This document shows, piece by piece, positions 35,208-44,101 of a DNA stretch of 64,000 bases. Location of the stretch: the NCBI RefSeq assembly GCF_000427365.1, contig NZ_KE386488.1, forward strand, positions 992,001 to 1,056,000, given 5' to 3'. The notes below the pieces were generated by a model. That model ran no database searches, had not been told where the DNA came from, and saw only the letters and a list, made by a program, of their open reading frames with translations. This DNA is from Rikenella microfusus DSM 15922 (GTDB lineage Bacteria; Bacteroidota; Bacteroidia; Bacteroidales; Rikenellaceae). The translations under genes and the position numbers were made by a program. Every line of letters begins with the position of its first letter. Position 1 is the first letter of the stretch.

Positions 35208-35215
35208 CAAAGATA
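35208..35215 (-). promoter_or_regulatory. -7 box for the ABC-2 permease gene
   Basis: TATCTTTG on the minus strand is a full consensus match, 46 bp upstream of the ATG at 35161. Confidence 0.65.
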
Positions 35216-35244
35216 CTCTTTTTTCAGTACGTCGGAAAACATCG

Positions 35245-35252
35245 TACCTTTG
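35245..35252 (+). promoter_or_regulatory. -7 box for the membrane sulfatase gene
   Basis: TACCTTTG on the plus strand is a full consensus match. It lies 29 bp from the opposing box at 35208-35215, so the two divergent promoters overlap upstream. The leader to the ATG at 35509 would be about 250 bases. Confidence 0.6.
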
Positions 35253-35508
35253 CCCCGAAAGAAACCGAAAAATACCAGATATCCGGAACATACGTTAGAA
35301 ACGACATACCGGGAAAACACATAACAGCTTCAGGTTCCGCACTTGAAAACTAAGAGACTTCACGGCCGCGGGAACAGAAAGCCACATGTCCGTATTGTAC
35401 TTGTACGAACCATACGGCATGGGGGCTTCTGTCCGCGGCCGGGTTCCTCTTAGTACCTCAAGTGCAGGCAGTCGTCCCTCATGCTTTTATCCTTTCCGAG
35501 GCATAAAG

Positions 35509-37494
35509 ATGAACGAACGACTGCGCCCGTGGCTGCACAACAGCATCACCGTCCTCGCCTGGCGGCTGCTGATCGTCTATGCGCTTCTTTTCCTGCTGCG
35601 CGTTATTTTCTACCTGCTCAACACCGACACGCTGGGGCCGATGACCCGGGCCGAGGTTCCGGCCCTCGTCCGGGGCAGCCTGCTTTTCGATACGGCGGGC
35701 GTCTGTTATTGCTACTGTCTGTTCACGGTGCTCTCGCTGCTCCCCTTGCGCGCCCGCGGACGGCAGTGGTACCGCCGCCTGCTGTTCTGGACATGGCTCG
35801 TTCCGGGGATCGTCATCGTGCTGACGAACCTGGCCGATACCGTCTATTTCCATTACGCCAAAAAACGGGTGACGGTGGACGAACTGCACTTCGCCGACAA
35901 CGACAATACGGGACATATCCTCTGGAAAGCGGCTGGCGAAAACTGGTATCTGGTACTAATCGCCATCGTGCTGGTCTGGGGTATGGTCCGGCTGTATCGG
36001 CTGGTAAAACCGGCCCCGGTGCGGATCCGGTCCGGCTGGGCATTCGTGCTGACGGGATCGCTCATGACCCTTGTTTCGGCGGTGCTGCTGGTGGGAGGCA
36101 TGCGGGGCGGCCTGAGCCACGCCATCCGCCCCATCGCCATGAGCAATGCGGCGCAGTACGCCCTTTCGCCGGCCAAAGCGTCGGTGGTGCTGAGCAACCC
36201 GTTCTGTATCCTGCGCACGATCAGCAACAAGAAGATCAGCTACGTCCGCTACTTCCCGGACGAACGGGAACTCGCCGCCCGGTTCTCGCCCTGCCGCTAC
36301 CCTGCGGCCGACAGCCTGCGCCACGACAGGTTCGGGACGCAGCGGGGCAAGAATATCCTGATTTTCGTGCTGGAAAGTTTCAGCTATGAGCATTCGGCTT
36401 ACCTCAACCCGGAGTTGTACAAAGGCGAAGCGAGCTATACGCCGTTCCTCGACTCGCTGATGCGCGAGGGGTACCTCTTCCGTCGGGGATATGCCAACGG
36501 CCGCAAGTCGATCGACGCGCTGCCTTCGGTGCTGAGTTCCATTCCGTCGTTCAAGACCCCGTTCGTGGTCACGCCTCAATCGCTGGGCGAGACCCGGGGC
36601 CTGGGACGCCTGCTGGGCGAAGAGGGCTATTCGACCTGGTTCTTCAACGGGTCGGAAAACAAGTCGATGGGATTCGTAGCCTATGCCAAGCTGTCCGGAG
36701 TGGAAAACGCACGCACGCGCGAAGATTACGAAGCGAAGATGGGACGGCGCGATTACGACGGTTACTGGGGTATCTGGGACGGCCCGTTCATGCAGTACAT
36801 GGCCCGCGAACTGGACACTGTGCCGAAACCGTTTTTCGCCACGATCTTCACCCTCTCGTCTCACCACCCGTTCGTCGTGCCCGAAGGGTACGAAAACATG
36901 CTGCCGGAAGGACGCACGAAAGTGCAGCGGCCGGTGGCTTATACGGATCGTTCGCTGCGCGACTTTTTCGATTACGCCCGCCGGCAGCCGTGGTACGAAA
37001 ACACGCTGTTCGTTTTCACGGCCGACCATGTGTCGAGCGAGGTGTACGGCGACGAGTCGAAAGCGCCGACCGGCAACTCGCACATTATCTTTTTCCTCTA
37101 CACGCCGGACGGTTCGCTGCGCGGCGACGACCCGCACGTGGCGCAGCAGATCGACCTGATGCCGACGCTGCTGGGGCTGACGGGCTACGACAAGCCTTAT
37201 TTCGCTTACGGGCAGGATATTTTCGAAATACGGGCGGATTCCGCGCGGGTTTCGGAACGGGCGTTCGCGATCAATTACCTGAACGAGTCGTTCCAGTGGA
37301 TCACGGACTCGACGGCGATGTTCTTCGACGAACACGAGGTGACGCACCTGTTCGATCTGGAACGCGACCCGCTGGAGCGGCATAACCTGATCGAACAGGG
37401 CGCGGAACCCGATACGGCGCAGGTGGAACGGATGAAGGCGCTGCTCCAGACCTATTACGAACGCCTGGAGAAAAGCGATTTCGTCGTCCGGTAG
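35509..37494 (+). CDS. LTA-synthase-family membrane sulfatase (phosphoglycerol or phosphoethanolamine transferase-like)
   Basis: The 661-residue protein has five N-terminal membrane helices (residues 15-230) and a large periplasmic sulfatase-like domain. The latter opens with NILIFVLESFSYEHSAY, includes RKSIDALPSVLSSIPSF with the likely catalytic Ser/Thr segment, and ends with FTADHVSSEVYGDESKAPTGNSH carrying the metal-binding Asp-His. Such enzymes move phosphoglycerol or phosphoethanolamine onto surface glycans. In a lipid A-bearing organism the acceptor is uncertain. The frame stays open to an ATG at 35386, but the start at 35509 directly precedes the first helix. Confidence 0.87.
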   Translation: MNERLRPWLHNSITVLAWRLLIVYALLFLLRVIFYLLNTDTLGPMTRAEVPALVRGSLLFDTAGVCYCYCLFTVLSLLPLRARGRQWYRRLLFWTWLVPGIVIVLTNLADTVYFHYAKKRVTVDELHFADNDNTGHILWKAAGENWYLVLIAIVLVWGMVRLYRLVKPAPVRIRSGWAFVLTGSLMTLVSAVLLVGGMRGGLSHAIRPIAMSNAAQYALSPAKASVVLSNPFCILRTISNKKISYVRYFPDERELAARFSPCRYPAADSLRHDRFGTQRGKNILIFVLESFSYEHSAYLNPELYKGEASYTPFLDSLMREGYLFRRGYANGRKSIDALPSVLSSIPSFKTPFVVTPQSLGETRGLGRLLGEEGYSTWFFNGSENKSMGFVAYAKLSGVENARTREDYEAKMGRRDYDGYWGIWDGPFMQYMARELDTVPKPFFATIFTLSSHHPFVVPEGYENMLPEGRTKVQRPVAYTDRSLRDFFDYARRQPWYENTLFVFTADHVSSEVYGDESKAPTGNSHIIFFLYTPDGSLRGDDPHVAQQIDLMPTLLGLTGYDKPYFAYGQDIFEIRADSARVSERAFAINYLNESFQWITDSTAMFFDEHEVTHLFDLERDPLERHNLIEQGAEPDTAQVERMKALLQTYYERLEKSDFVVR

Positions 37495-37533
37495 CCGGAT
37501 CGCGCCGGTTCCCTCCGGGCGGAGCCGGAACAT

Positions 37534-37938
37534 ATGAAAAACGTCGGGGCTGTATACACCGCGCCAGCGGGCACACTCCGCAGGAACGCCCCAAATACCC
37601 GAAACGTACGTTGCTTAAGCAGAACGTTACCGGAAAATCCGGGTGCCGACCAGTCACCGAATTTTTCGTCGGCATTCTTATCGCCCCGGACGTTCGGTCG
37701 TTTCTACACGGGGGCGATCGCAGGCGAGGAAACCGGCGGCATGTCGGCGGCATCCGGTCCGAAATATATTTTCCAACTCCCGAATACCGGACTTTTATAC
37801 GGTGTCTCTTCGCGTAAACTCTATGAGACCGGTGCGACGGACGAAGATATACGCGGTACGCTGCCCGACTGCGAAGTCCCGACGGACGAAGTGTTGGACT
37901 GCACGTTGAAGTTGATCCGACAAGGCGGGCGGCGGTAA
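37534..37938 (+). pseudogene. Possible remnant of an S41-type peptidase C-terminus
   Basis: The open frame codes 134 residues. Only the last 60 look like protein: from the ATG at 37741 the text PKYIFQLPNTGLLYGVSSRK, then CEVPTDEVLDCTLKLIR, resembles the substrate-entry end of C-terminal-processing (S41) peptidases in Bacteroidales. The catalytic Ser/Lys part is missing. The first 70 residues look like translated intergenic DNA. It is either a decayed fragment or an unrecognised small gene; a terminator follows it. Confidence 0.4.
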
Positions 37939-37963
37939 AACGATTGCCGGGACCAAAAATATC

Positions 37964-37998
37964 AAGGGCGGTATTCTCAATCGAATACCGCCCTTTTA
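37964..37998. terminator. Bidirectional terminator between the fragment gene and the ROK kinase
   Basis: AAGGGCGGTATTC (37964-37976) pairs perfectly with GAATACCGCCCTT (37983-37995) around a six-base loop. T residues follow on the plus strand and an A-rich run precedes it, so it suits both convergent genes. Confidence 0.9.
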
Positions 37999-38151
37999 TG
38001 TCGGGAAATAAAACCGGCATCTATATGCCCGGTTCACGATGCCTGTGTTGTCGGCACGCGTCGTTCTCCCGACGGCCGGAAGCCGTCAGGCGCTGAGCCG
38101 GCACAGTTTTTCGGGAGCCGTCCCCTCATGGAAAATATATACGTGCCCGGT

Positions 38152-39126
38152 TTATTTGCTTCCCTCGAGCTGTTGCCAAATCAGTGCCGAGGCTCCCAGC
38201 ACGGCCGCGTTTTTCCCGTCGATGCCCGACGGCAGCAGCTTCACTTTGTTGCGGAAGTTTGAGAGCATGTGCATCTCCATGTATTTTTTGGTCGGTTCGA
38301 AAATGTATTTGCCCGCTTTGGCCAGTCCGCCGAACAGGAAGATGGCTTCCGGCGAGGTGATCGTCACCGCATCGGCCAGCGCCTGCCCGAGAATCATACC
38401 CGTATATTCGTAGGCTTCGATCGCCAGCCGGTCGCCGTTCAGCGCGGCTTTGGTAATCATTTCCGCCGTCAGTTCGTTGAAGCTGTAATTGCGGAATTCG
38501 CTGTCTTCGATATGGTCGGCCAACAGCTTGAAAGCCGTGCGTTTGATGCCGGTCGCCGACACGTAGGTCTCCAGACAGCCTTTGCGTCCGCAACCGCAGA
38601 CGCGTGCGCTCGCCGTCTTGTTCACGATCACGTGTCCCAGCTCGCCGGCGAAACTGTCGTGCCCGTAGATCAACTGGCCGTTGGCGACGAAACCGCTTCC
38701 GAGACCGGTACCGAGGGTCACGACGATGAAGTCTTTCATTCCCTTGGCCGCTCCGTACACCATTTCGCCGATAGCCGCCGCATTGGCATCGTTGGTAATC
38801 AGTACCGGGATCGTCGGATAGTAGCGTTTCATCTTCTCGACGAACGGAATCACTCCCTGCCAGATAAGGTTGGCCGCATATTCGATGGTCCCGTTGTAGT
38901 AATTGGCGTTCGGGGCGCCGATGCCGATACCGATGATTTCGTATTCGCCATCGAGATTCTTGACCAGATTCTGGATGCCGATATAAAGCTCTTCGAGGTA
39001 CTGGTCGAAATCCGGGTAGTTCTTGGTGGGTACTACGCCCTCGCCGTACATGTTTCCTTCACGGTCCACCAGCCCGTAGACCGAGTTCGTCCCCCCGATG
39101 TCGATCCCTACTGCTAATTGCTTCAT
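38152..39126 (-). CDS. ROK-family sugar kinase (glucokinase-like)
   Basis: The 324-residue cytoplasmic kinase has the ATP-binding motif GIDIGGTNSVYGLVD at residues 8-22, a second phosphate motif in LGTGLGSGFVANGQLIYGHD, the catalytic region GELGHVIVN, and the ROK zinc motif CGCGRKGCLETYVSATG. ROK kinases of this length usually phosphorylate glucose, or N-acetylmannosamine and related sugars. There is no adjacent sugar operon. A perfect -7 box lies 34 bp upstream. Confidence 0.92.
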   Translation of the reverse strand: MKQLAVGIDIGGTNSVYGLVDREGNMYGEGVVPTKNYPDFDQYLEELYIGIQNLVKNLDGEYEIIGIGIGAPNANYYNGTIEYAANLIWQGVIPFVEKMKRYYPTIPVLITNDANAAAIGEMVYGAAKGMKDFIVVTLGTGLGSGFVANGQLIYGHDSFAGELGHVIVNKTASARVCGCGRKGCLETYVSATGIKRTAFKLLADHIEDSEFRNYSFNELTAEMITKAALNGDRLAIEAYEYTGMILGQALADAVTITSPEAIFLFGGLAKAGKYIFEPTKKYMEMHMLSNFRNKVKLLPSGIDGKNAAVLGASALIWQQLEGSK

Positions 39127-39159
39127 TTGCTATTGGTTTATGTGATTGTTTTCGTAACC

Positions 39160-39167
39160 CAAATATA
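39160..39167 (-). promoter_or_regulatory. -7 box of the ROK kinase gene
   Basis: TATATTTG on the minus strand is a full consensus match within an AT-rich stretch (39160-39192), followed by a leader of about 27 bases. Confidence 0.7.
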
Positions 39168-39318
39168 AAGATTTTTTATAAAATAAAACAGAATCTTACC
39201 GATTCTCCGTATGTCTTCTGCTCTTTGTGCGGCGTCGGAACGGGGCGGCACCGTTGCGGGATTCGGTTTGCGGAGCGTACGTTTTTCCGCGGCTCCCGAT
39301 AAAAACCGAATAAAATAC

Positions 39319-39400
39319 GGTAACTATATACGACTTTACCCAAAATCAGGCAATGATCTTCCCAACCGGCCCTGTGCCCAAGCGGCTCTGCCGCTTAGGT
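39319..39400. repeat. Type B repeat, left half only
   Basis: GGTAACTATATACGACTTTACC followed by CAATGATCTTCCCAACCGGC matches the left half of type B units; the match stops where a D/E composite unit begins. Confidence 0.7.
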
Positions 39401-39436
39401 GCGAAAGCCGGCGATTCCTATGGATCGCGGAAATTA

Positions 39437-39830
39437 AAAACCGTACAATTAAAAACAAGTTTCCGCGTCAGCGGTCAGGCCGGAGCCACCCCCGGCGGCG
39501 GCCTGCAACTGCGCTGCGCTTGTTTCGCCTCCGCTGGCTCCGGCCATGAAACCGTAGTTTTGACAAAGTACCCCCGGCTTCTTACATTGGCATCAAAGTG
39601 CGGGTAAAGGCTGCAGACCCGGGAATGTGCGATTTTCCGATCCGACGGGAGTCGGGAGCGGGAAATCGCATTCCCGGCGGGTTCTTTGCTTGCTTTCTTG
39701 CCCGCCCAAGAAAGCAAGTGCCCCGCCGGCATGAGGCGTCCGGAGAAACTGGCGCACCCGCGGCATGAGCGGGCGAAGAAAAACAAACGCCTGTCGGCGA
39801 AAGACAGTACATTTAAACCTACTTTTAATA
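39437..39830 (-). repeat. Composite type D/E repeat, inverted copy
   Basis: Read on the minus strand, it runs from GTAGGTTTAAATGTA through TCTTCGCCCGCTCATGCCGC, a hairpin CTTTCTTGGGCGGGCAAGAAAG, the type E hairpin (GGGAATGCG to CGCACATTCCC), then the type D hairpin (GCCGGAGCCAGCG to GGTGGCTCCGGC), ending CCTGACCGCTGACGCGG. The same order occurs at 62860-63225, so these modules move or persist as one unit of about 370-390 bp. Confidence 0.75.
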
Positions 39831-39837
39831 CAGGCTA

Positions 39838-40230
39838 AAGCCCGGAACCAGCGAGGGCAAAACCGCAGGTTGCAGCCCTCCGCCGGGGGTGGCTCCGGCC
39901 TGACCGCTGACGCGGAAACTTAGTTTTAACCGTACGGTTACATATCCCTTTCCCCGTTCGTTTAGTGGGCAGAGGCTGCCAACTCGGGAATGTGCGATTT
40001 TCCGAAGCAGCAGCCTCTACTCGTACTTCGGCACAAAATAAAATGCCGGGAGTACTTATTTGAAAGATTAATTATAAAGGTCGAATACCGGAGAGCGACC
40101 GCAGTTCAAGGAAGTTACAGCCCGGTTGGAGCGCCCGGCGGCACTGCCGGACACTCCGAAAATATTATGCCCGCGGCAGGGTAAAATCGTCATATTTGCC
40201 GAATTGCGAAAAATCATACCGCCGAAAATA
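39838..40230. repeat. Second type D core and partial type E end, upstream of the small gene's terminator
   Basis: 39838-39945 is a D core (CCCGGAACCAGCG to GGGGGTGGCTCCGGCC, closing with AACCGTACGGTTA). 39986-40010 is a fragment of type E (GGGAATGTGCGATTTTCCG). No gene is seen in the remainder. Confidence 0.65.
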
Positions 40231-40265
40231 AAAAATCCCGCATGCGTTTCTCGCATGCGGGATTT
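40231..40265 (-). terminator. Terminator of the 52-residue small gene
   Basis: A perfect 14-bp stem (40233-40246 with 40252-40265, loop TTTCT) is followed on the minus strand by TTTTATTTT. It ends 19 bp past the stop codon of the small gene. Confidence 0.9.
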
Positions 40266-40283
40266 CGGGCGGTTCCGAAAATA

Positions 40284-40442
40284 CTATCGCCGTTTGTCTT
40301 CCGCAAAAGCGGCCTCCACTTCGGCTTTTTTCTTCTCGTGGTCTGTTCCGGTGTATTTTTCCACTGCATCCACCGTCTTTTTCACCTGTTTCTCGAAATC
40401 TTTTTCGCAGGAACAGCATCCCGTTTTCTTTTCCTCTTTCAT
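40284..40442 (-). CDS. Small Cys-rich charged protein, 52 residues, function unknown
   Basis: The minus strand encodes a 52-residue protein starting MKEEKKTGCCSCEKDFEKQV and ending AFAEDKRR. Three cysteines lie in a GCCSC cluster near the N-terminus; the rest is a highly charged amphipathic helix rich in Lys and Glu. There is no signal peptide. A dedicated strong terminator follows. Amino-acid pattern and codon use look real, not like translated intergenic repeat. The Cys cluster could bind a metal; that is only a suggestion. I do not recognise the family. Confidence 0.7.
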   Translation of the reverse strand: MKEEKKTGCCSCEKDFEKQVKKTVDAVEKYTGTDHEKKKAEVEAAFAEDKRR

Positions 40443-40596
40443 AATTTCCGTTTTTTAGTTCGACACGGTTCCCGATATTCAGGCAAAAGCCGTGCAAATT
40501 TTCCGTCGTGCCGGAAAACGAAACAGAACCGGCCGGGGATCGGAATCCGTGTCTTTCCGTCGTACACGGCAGCTCCGCCAACCGGGAGCGACGAAA

Positions 40597-40634
40597 CAGG
40601 GCCGCGAGCCACCCTCAGGTGGCTCGCGGCCCTG
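40597..40634 (-). terminator. Terminator-like hairpin after pepT
   Basis: A perfect 17-bp GC-rich stem (40597-40613 with 40618-40634, four-base loop CTCA) lies 18 bp past the pepT stop. The T tract on the minus strand is short (TTTCGT). Confidence 0.8.
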
Positions 40635-40651
40635 CATACTGTCAGCGATGT

Positions 40652-41884
40652 CTACTTTTCCTCCTCGCACCAAAGCTGCGCCAGGTTTACGATGGTCTGC
40701 GCGGCCAGCAGCATCGTATCCAACGAACAGTATTCATACCGGCCGTGGAAATTGGCCCCGCCCGTAAAAATATTCGGACACGGAAGCCCCATATACGACA
40801 GCCGGGCGCCGTCCGTGCCGCCCCGGATAGGTTTTACTACGGGCGTCACGCCTGCCCTGAGCATGGCCTGCCGTGCTTTTTCGATTATTTCGGGATGCGG
40901 TTCCACCATTTCGCGCATGTTGTAATACTGGTCTTTGAGCGTGAGGGTTACCGTTCCCGTGCCGTAACGCCGGTCGATATAGGCCGCTGCCGCCTCCATC
41001 ACCGCCTTTTTCCGTTCGAACTCCTCCCTCGAATGGTCGCGGATAATGTACTCCATCGACGCGCTGTCCACATCTCCGCGGATGGAGATCGGATGGAAAA
41101 AGCCGTCGTAGCGGTCCGTATGTTCGGGTCGTTCCCAGGCCGGAAGCAGGGCGTTCAATTCGCAGGCCACCTGAATCGCATTGACCATCTTGTCTTTGGC
41201 GTAACCGGGATGGATGCCGCGGCCCCGGATGGCTATTTTGGCCGACGCCGCGTTGAAATTTTCGTATTCCAGTTCGCCCGCGCCGCTGCCGTCCATCGTG
41301 TAGGCCACCTGCGCTCCGAACCGTGCCACGTCGAAGAAATCGACGCCCCGGCCGATCTCTTCGTCCGGCGTAAAGCCGATCCGGATCCGGCCATGCCGGA
41401 TTTCGGGATGGGCCATCAGGTATTCGGCCGCGGTCATGATTTCGGCCACCCCGGCCTTGTCGTCGGCTCCCAGCAGCGAGGTGCCGTCGGTGGTGACGAG
41501 CGTATGTCCCTTGACGTCCAGCAGTTCGGGAAAGTCTTTCGGACTCATCGTCAGCCCGGCCCCTTCGAGGAGAATCTCCCCGCCGTCGTAATTTTCGATG
41601 ATCTGCGGGCGGATGTCGGCGCCGTTCATTTCCGGCGAGGTATCCACGTGGGAGATGAACCCGATCACCGGAGCGGCGCACGCGGCAGTAGCCGGAACGG
41701 TGCCGGTAACGTATCCGTGTTCGTCGATCTCCGCATCTTCCAGTCCGAGGGCGATCATCTCTTCCAACAGGTGGTTCAGCAACCGCAGTTGTTTGGCGGT
41801 AGAGGGAAAGGTTTCGCTTTCGGGGTCGCTCTGAGTGTCGAACGACGCATAGCGCAACAGCCGTTCCAACAGTTTTTCTTTCAT
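40652..41884 (-). CDS. pepT: Peptidase T (tripeptide aminopeptidase, M20B)
   Basis: This cytoplasmic zinc peptidase releases the N-terminal residue of tripeptides. The start at 41884 (MKEKLLERLLRYASFDTQSD) gives 410 residues, matching PepT; the 100-residue upstream extension is rejected. Metal-site motifs are in order: GFISHVDTSPEMNGAD (His/Asp), DGTSLLGADDKAG (Asp), FTPDEEIGRG (Glu pair), and the dimerisation domain between. It is transcribed away from metK. Confidence 0.95.
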   Translation of the reverse strand: MKEKLLERLLRYASFDTQSDPESETFPSTAKQLRLLNHLLEEMIALGLEDAEIDEHGYVTGTVPATAACAAPVIGFISHVDTSPEMNGADIRPQIIENYDGGEILLEGAGLTMSPKDFPELLDVKGHTLVTTDGTSLLGADDKAGVAEIMTAAEYLMAHPEIRHGRIRIGFTPDEEIGRGVDFFDVARFGAQVAYTMDGSGAGELEYENFNAASAKIAIRGRGIHPGYAKDKMVNAIQVACELNALLPAWERPEHTDRYDGFFHPISIRGDVDSASMEYIIRDHSREEFERKKAVMEAAAAYIDRRYGTGTVTLTLKDQYYNMREMVEPHPEIIEKARQAMLRAGVTPVVKPIRGGTDGARLSYMGLPCPNIFTGGANFHGRYEYCSLDTMLLAAQTIVNLAQLWCEEEK

Positions 41885-42324
41885 GGTTATAGAGATTAAT
41901 TTCAAACGTTTTTCGTCGTACGATTCGTCATGCCGGGACGAGACGGTTGCACGCGGTGGTCCTGTCCTGTCGGTTTCCGGAAGCGGGGCGGAAAACTTCC
42001 CCCGATACGTCATCTCTGCCTCAGCCGTCCCTGCCTGCCTGCCGGGACGGGAACGAAGCGTGAATTTACGGTTTTTATTGATGCGATCCATTAAAATCGC
42101 CGGTTTTCGTTCAGGAGTCGGAATCGCTTCGGGGAGGGGCAGTTCGAAATTATCCGGAACCAGGAGGACTTCCAACAGGATCAAGTCGTACCTGATTATA
42201 TGTTTCGGCTCTGCGCCGACCGCCTCCCGACGGCTGAAGGCTGTCCGACGCAGGCCGAAAAAGTTTTAAAATCGAATACACGGATAAAATGAAAAAGTCG
42301 TATATACTTCCCCATAATAATTCG
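41885..42324. other. Intergenic region between pepT and the metK promoter
   Basis: These 440 bp between divergent genes contain no credible gene and no clear repeat of the families described here. The open frames are short or out of character. Confidence 0.6.
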
Positions 42325-42332
42325 TACCTTTG
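42325..42332 (+). promoter_or_regulatory. -7 box of the metK promoter
   Basis: TACCTTTG is a full consensus match, about 28 bp upstream of the SAM-II aptamer and just after an AT-rich stretch. Confidence 0.7.
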
Positions 42333-42359
42333 TCCCGTTCGTTCCGACGGACGAACCGA

Positions 42360-42410
42360 ACCGTGGAAAGATTTGGTCGATTGCAACCACGAGAAAAAAT
42401 GCTAAAGCAC
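42360..42410 (+). ncRNA. SAM-II riboswitch aptamer upstream of metK
   Basis: CGTGG (42362-42366) pairs with CCACG (42387-42391). Between them lie GATTTGG and ATTGCAA, and after the stem comes an A-rich linker and TGCTAAAG (42400-42407). These are the conserved elements of SAM-II: P1, the GAUUU and UUGCAA loop segments, and the 3' GCUAAA strand that closes the H-type pseudoknot. SAM-II senses S-adenosylmethionine, the product of the metK gene that follows. The aptamer ends about 120 bases before the metK ATG, farther than usual for direct Shine-Dalgarno masking. Confidence 0.88.
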
Positions 42411-42581
42411 ACATTTCCGAACCCGGCCCGAGGGCTTCCGTGCGCTTTTCTTTCGTTTCCGTGGCCCGCGCACTTCCGATTCCTGTCCCGGTCGTATGCC
42501 GAAAAATCATTAACAGCAAAAACCTACACGCATGGGATACCTGTTTACATCGGAATCGGTGTCGGAAGGACACCCCGATAA
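42399..42581 (+). other. Short open frame starting inside the SAM-II aptamer and overlapping metK
   Basis: The ATG at 42399 is part of the aptamer's 3' strand. The frame runs 60 codons and stops 50 bp inside metK in another frame. The encoded peptide (MLKHTFPNPARGLPC and on) matches nothing I know. It may be chance, but its placement could link aptamer state to metK translation. Confidence 0.3.
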
Positions 42582-43755
42582 AGTGGCCGACCAGATTTCG
42601 GACGCCATTCTCGACGAATTCCTCAAAAACGACCCCGAATCCAAAGTGGCCTGCGAAACGCTTTGCACAACCGGTTTGGTGGTGGTCAGCGGCGAAGTGA
42701 AATCGAACGCTTACGTCGATATCCAGAACACGGTGCGCGGCGTAATCGAGCGTATCGGTTACACCAATGCCGACTATATGTTCGAGTCCAAGTCGTGCGG
42801 CGTGCTGTCGGCGATTCACGAACAGTCTCCGGATATCAACCAGGGGGTCGAACGTGCACAGAAAGAAGAGCAGGGCGCGGGCGACCAGGGGATCATGTTC
42901 GGTTACGCATGCCACGAAACCAAGGAGCTGATGCCGGCTTCGCTGATGTTGTCGCATATCCTGTTGATGGAGCTGGCCGATATCCGGCGCGAAATCCCGC
43001 GTACGGGCGTGATGTCTTACCTGCGTCCGGACGCCAAGTCGCAGGTGACGGTGGAGTACGGCGACAACCGCAAACCGCAGCGTATCCATACGATCGTCAT
43101 CTCCACGCAGCACGATCCCGACGCGACGCAGGAGCAAATTGCGGCCGACGTGCGGAATATCCTGATGCCCCGGGTCGGAAAAACGCTGGAAAAACGAGGC
43201 AATCATCTGTTGCTCAGTCTTCTCCATGACGATTACATTTTACATGTAAATCCTACCGGAAAATTCGTGATCGGCGGGCCGCACGGCGATACGGGCCTTA
43301 CGGGCCGCAAAATTATCGTGGATTCGTACGGGGGGCGCGGCGCTCATGGCGGCGGGGCTTTCTCGGGTAAGGATTCGTCGAAAGTGGACCGTTCGGCGGC
43401 TTACGCGGCGCGCCATATCGCCAAGAACATGGTGGCGGCGGACATCGCGGAGGAGGTGCTGGTGCAGGTGGCGTATGCGATCGGTATCGCCCGCCCGGTG
43501 AGCGTGTTCGTGGATACGTACGGAACGGCGAAGGTGCCGCTGACGGACGGGCAGATCGCGGCGAAGATCGCGGAGCTGTTCGACTTGCGGCCGGCGAAGA
43601 TCGTGGAGCGTTACGGTCTGAAAAATCCGATCTTCTCGCCGACGGCGGCGTACGGACATTTCGGCCGCGAACCGTACGTGGAGAATGGTATCCAGTTCTT
43701 CGGCTGGGAAAAACTGGATGAGGCGGAACGACTGCGCAAAGCATTCAACCTCTAA
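42532..43755 (+). CDS. metK: S-adenosylmethionine synthetase
   Basis: MetK makes SAM from methionine and ATP. The 407-residue protein carries the family motifs [12 protein letters not shown] (residues 13-24), [12 protein letters not shown], the ATP-binding KTGFTGRK-equivalent [12 protein letters not shown], and [19 protein letters not shown]. It is a cytoplasmic homotetramer in its family. Control by the upstream SAM-II riboswitch would give direct product feedback. A type A repeat begins two bases after the stop codon. Confidence 0.98.
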   Translation: MGYLFTSESVSEGHPDKVADQISDAILDEFLKNDPESKVACETLCTTGLVVVSGEVKSNAYVDIQNTVRGVIERIGYTNADYMFESKSCGVLSAIHEQSPDINQGVERAQKEEQGAGDQGIMFGYACHETKELMPASLMLSHILLMELADIRREIPRTGVMSYLRPDAKSQVTVEYGDNRKPQRIHTIVISTQHDPDATQEQIAADVRNILMPRVGKTLEKRGNHLLLSLLHDDYILHVNPTGKFVIGGPHGDTGLTGRKIIVDSYGGRGAHGGGAFSGKDSSKVDRSAAYAARHIAKNMVAADIAEEVLVQVAYAIGIARPVSVFVDTYGTAKVPLTDGQIAAKIAELFDLRPAKIVERYGLKNPIFSPTAAYGHFGREPYVENGIQFFGWEKLDEAERLRKAFNL

Positions 43756-43756
43756 T

Positions 43757-44090
43757 TATTAATCGTTCGTTTATTTGTACGTTGAGGGTGGAGTCCACTG
43801 TTCTTTCTTTGAAAAGAAAGAACCAAAGAAACTTTCGAGCAGGTTTGTATCGCCTCAGTTTATCGGAAACCTTTTTCTTGCAGACTTCTTTGTTCTGCAA
43901 CGGATAGGGGGCTATTAATGTCGTTACCCGATGCCCCCTGTCCGTTACAGAACAAGCTCATTAAAGAATAGGTTATCCGCCAGGCTCAGGAGATGCGAAG
44001 CATCTCAAAAAGTTTTTCTGGTTCTCTTTGTTCACAAAGAGAACAGTCGCCTCAAACCTGAACAGTACAGAATAAACGAACGGTTAAAAA
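43757..44090. repeat. Type A structured repeat, copy 3
   Basis: It fills the gap between metK and tsaC. Ends TTATTAATCGTTCGTTTATT and AATAAACGAACGGTTAA are inverted. The central stem pairs 43891-43912 with 43933-43954 (one wobble, one mismatch) and is related to copy 1, not copy 2. The last hairpin is intact here (GTTCTCTTTG-TTCA-CAAAGAGAAC). Confidence 0.88.
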
Positions 44091-44101
44091 ACAGACGATT
44101 T

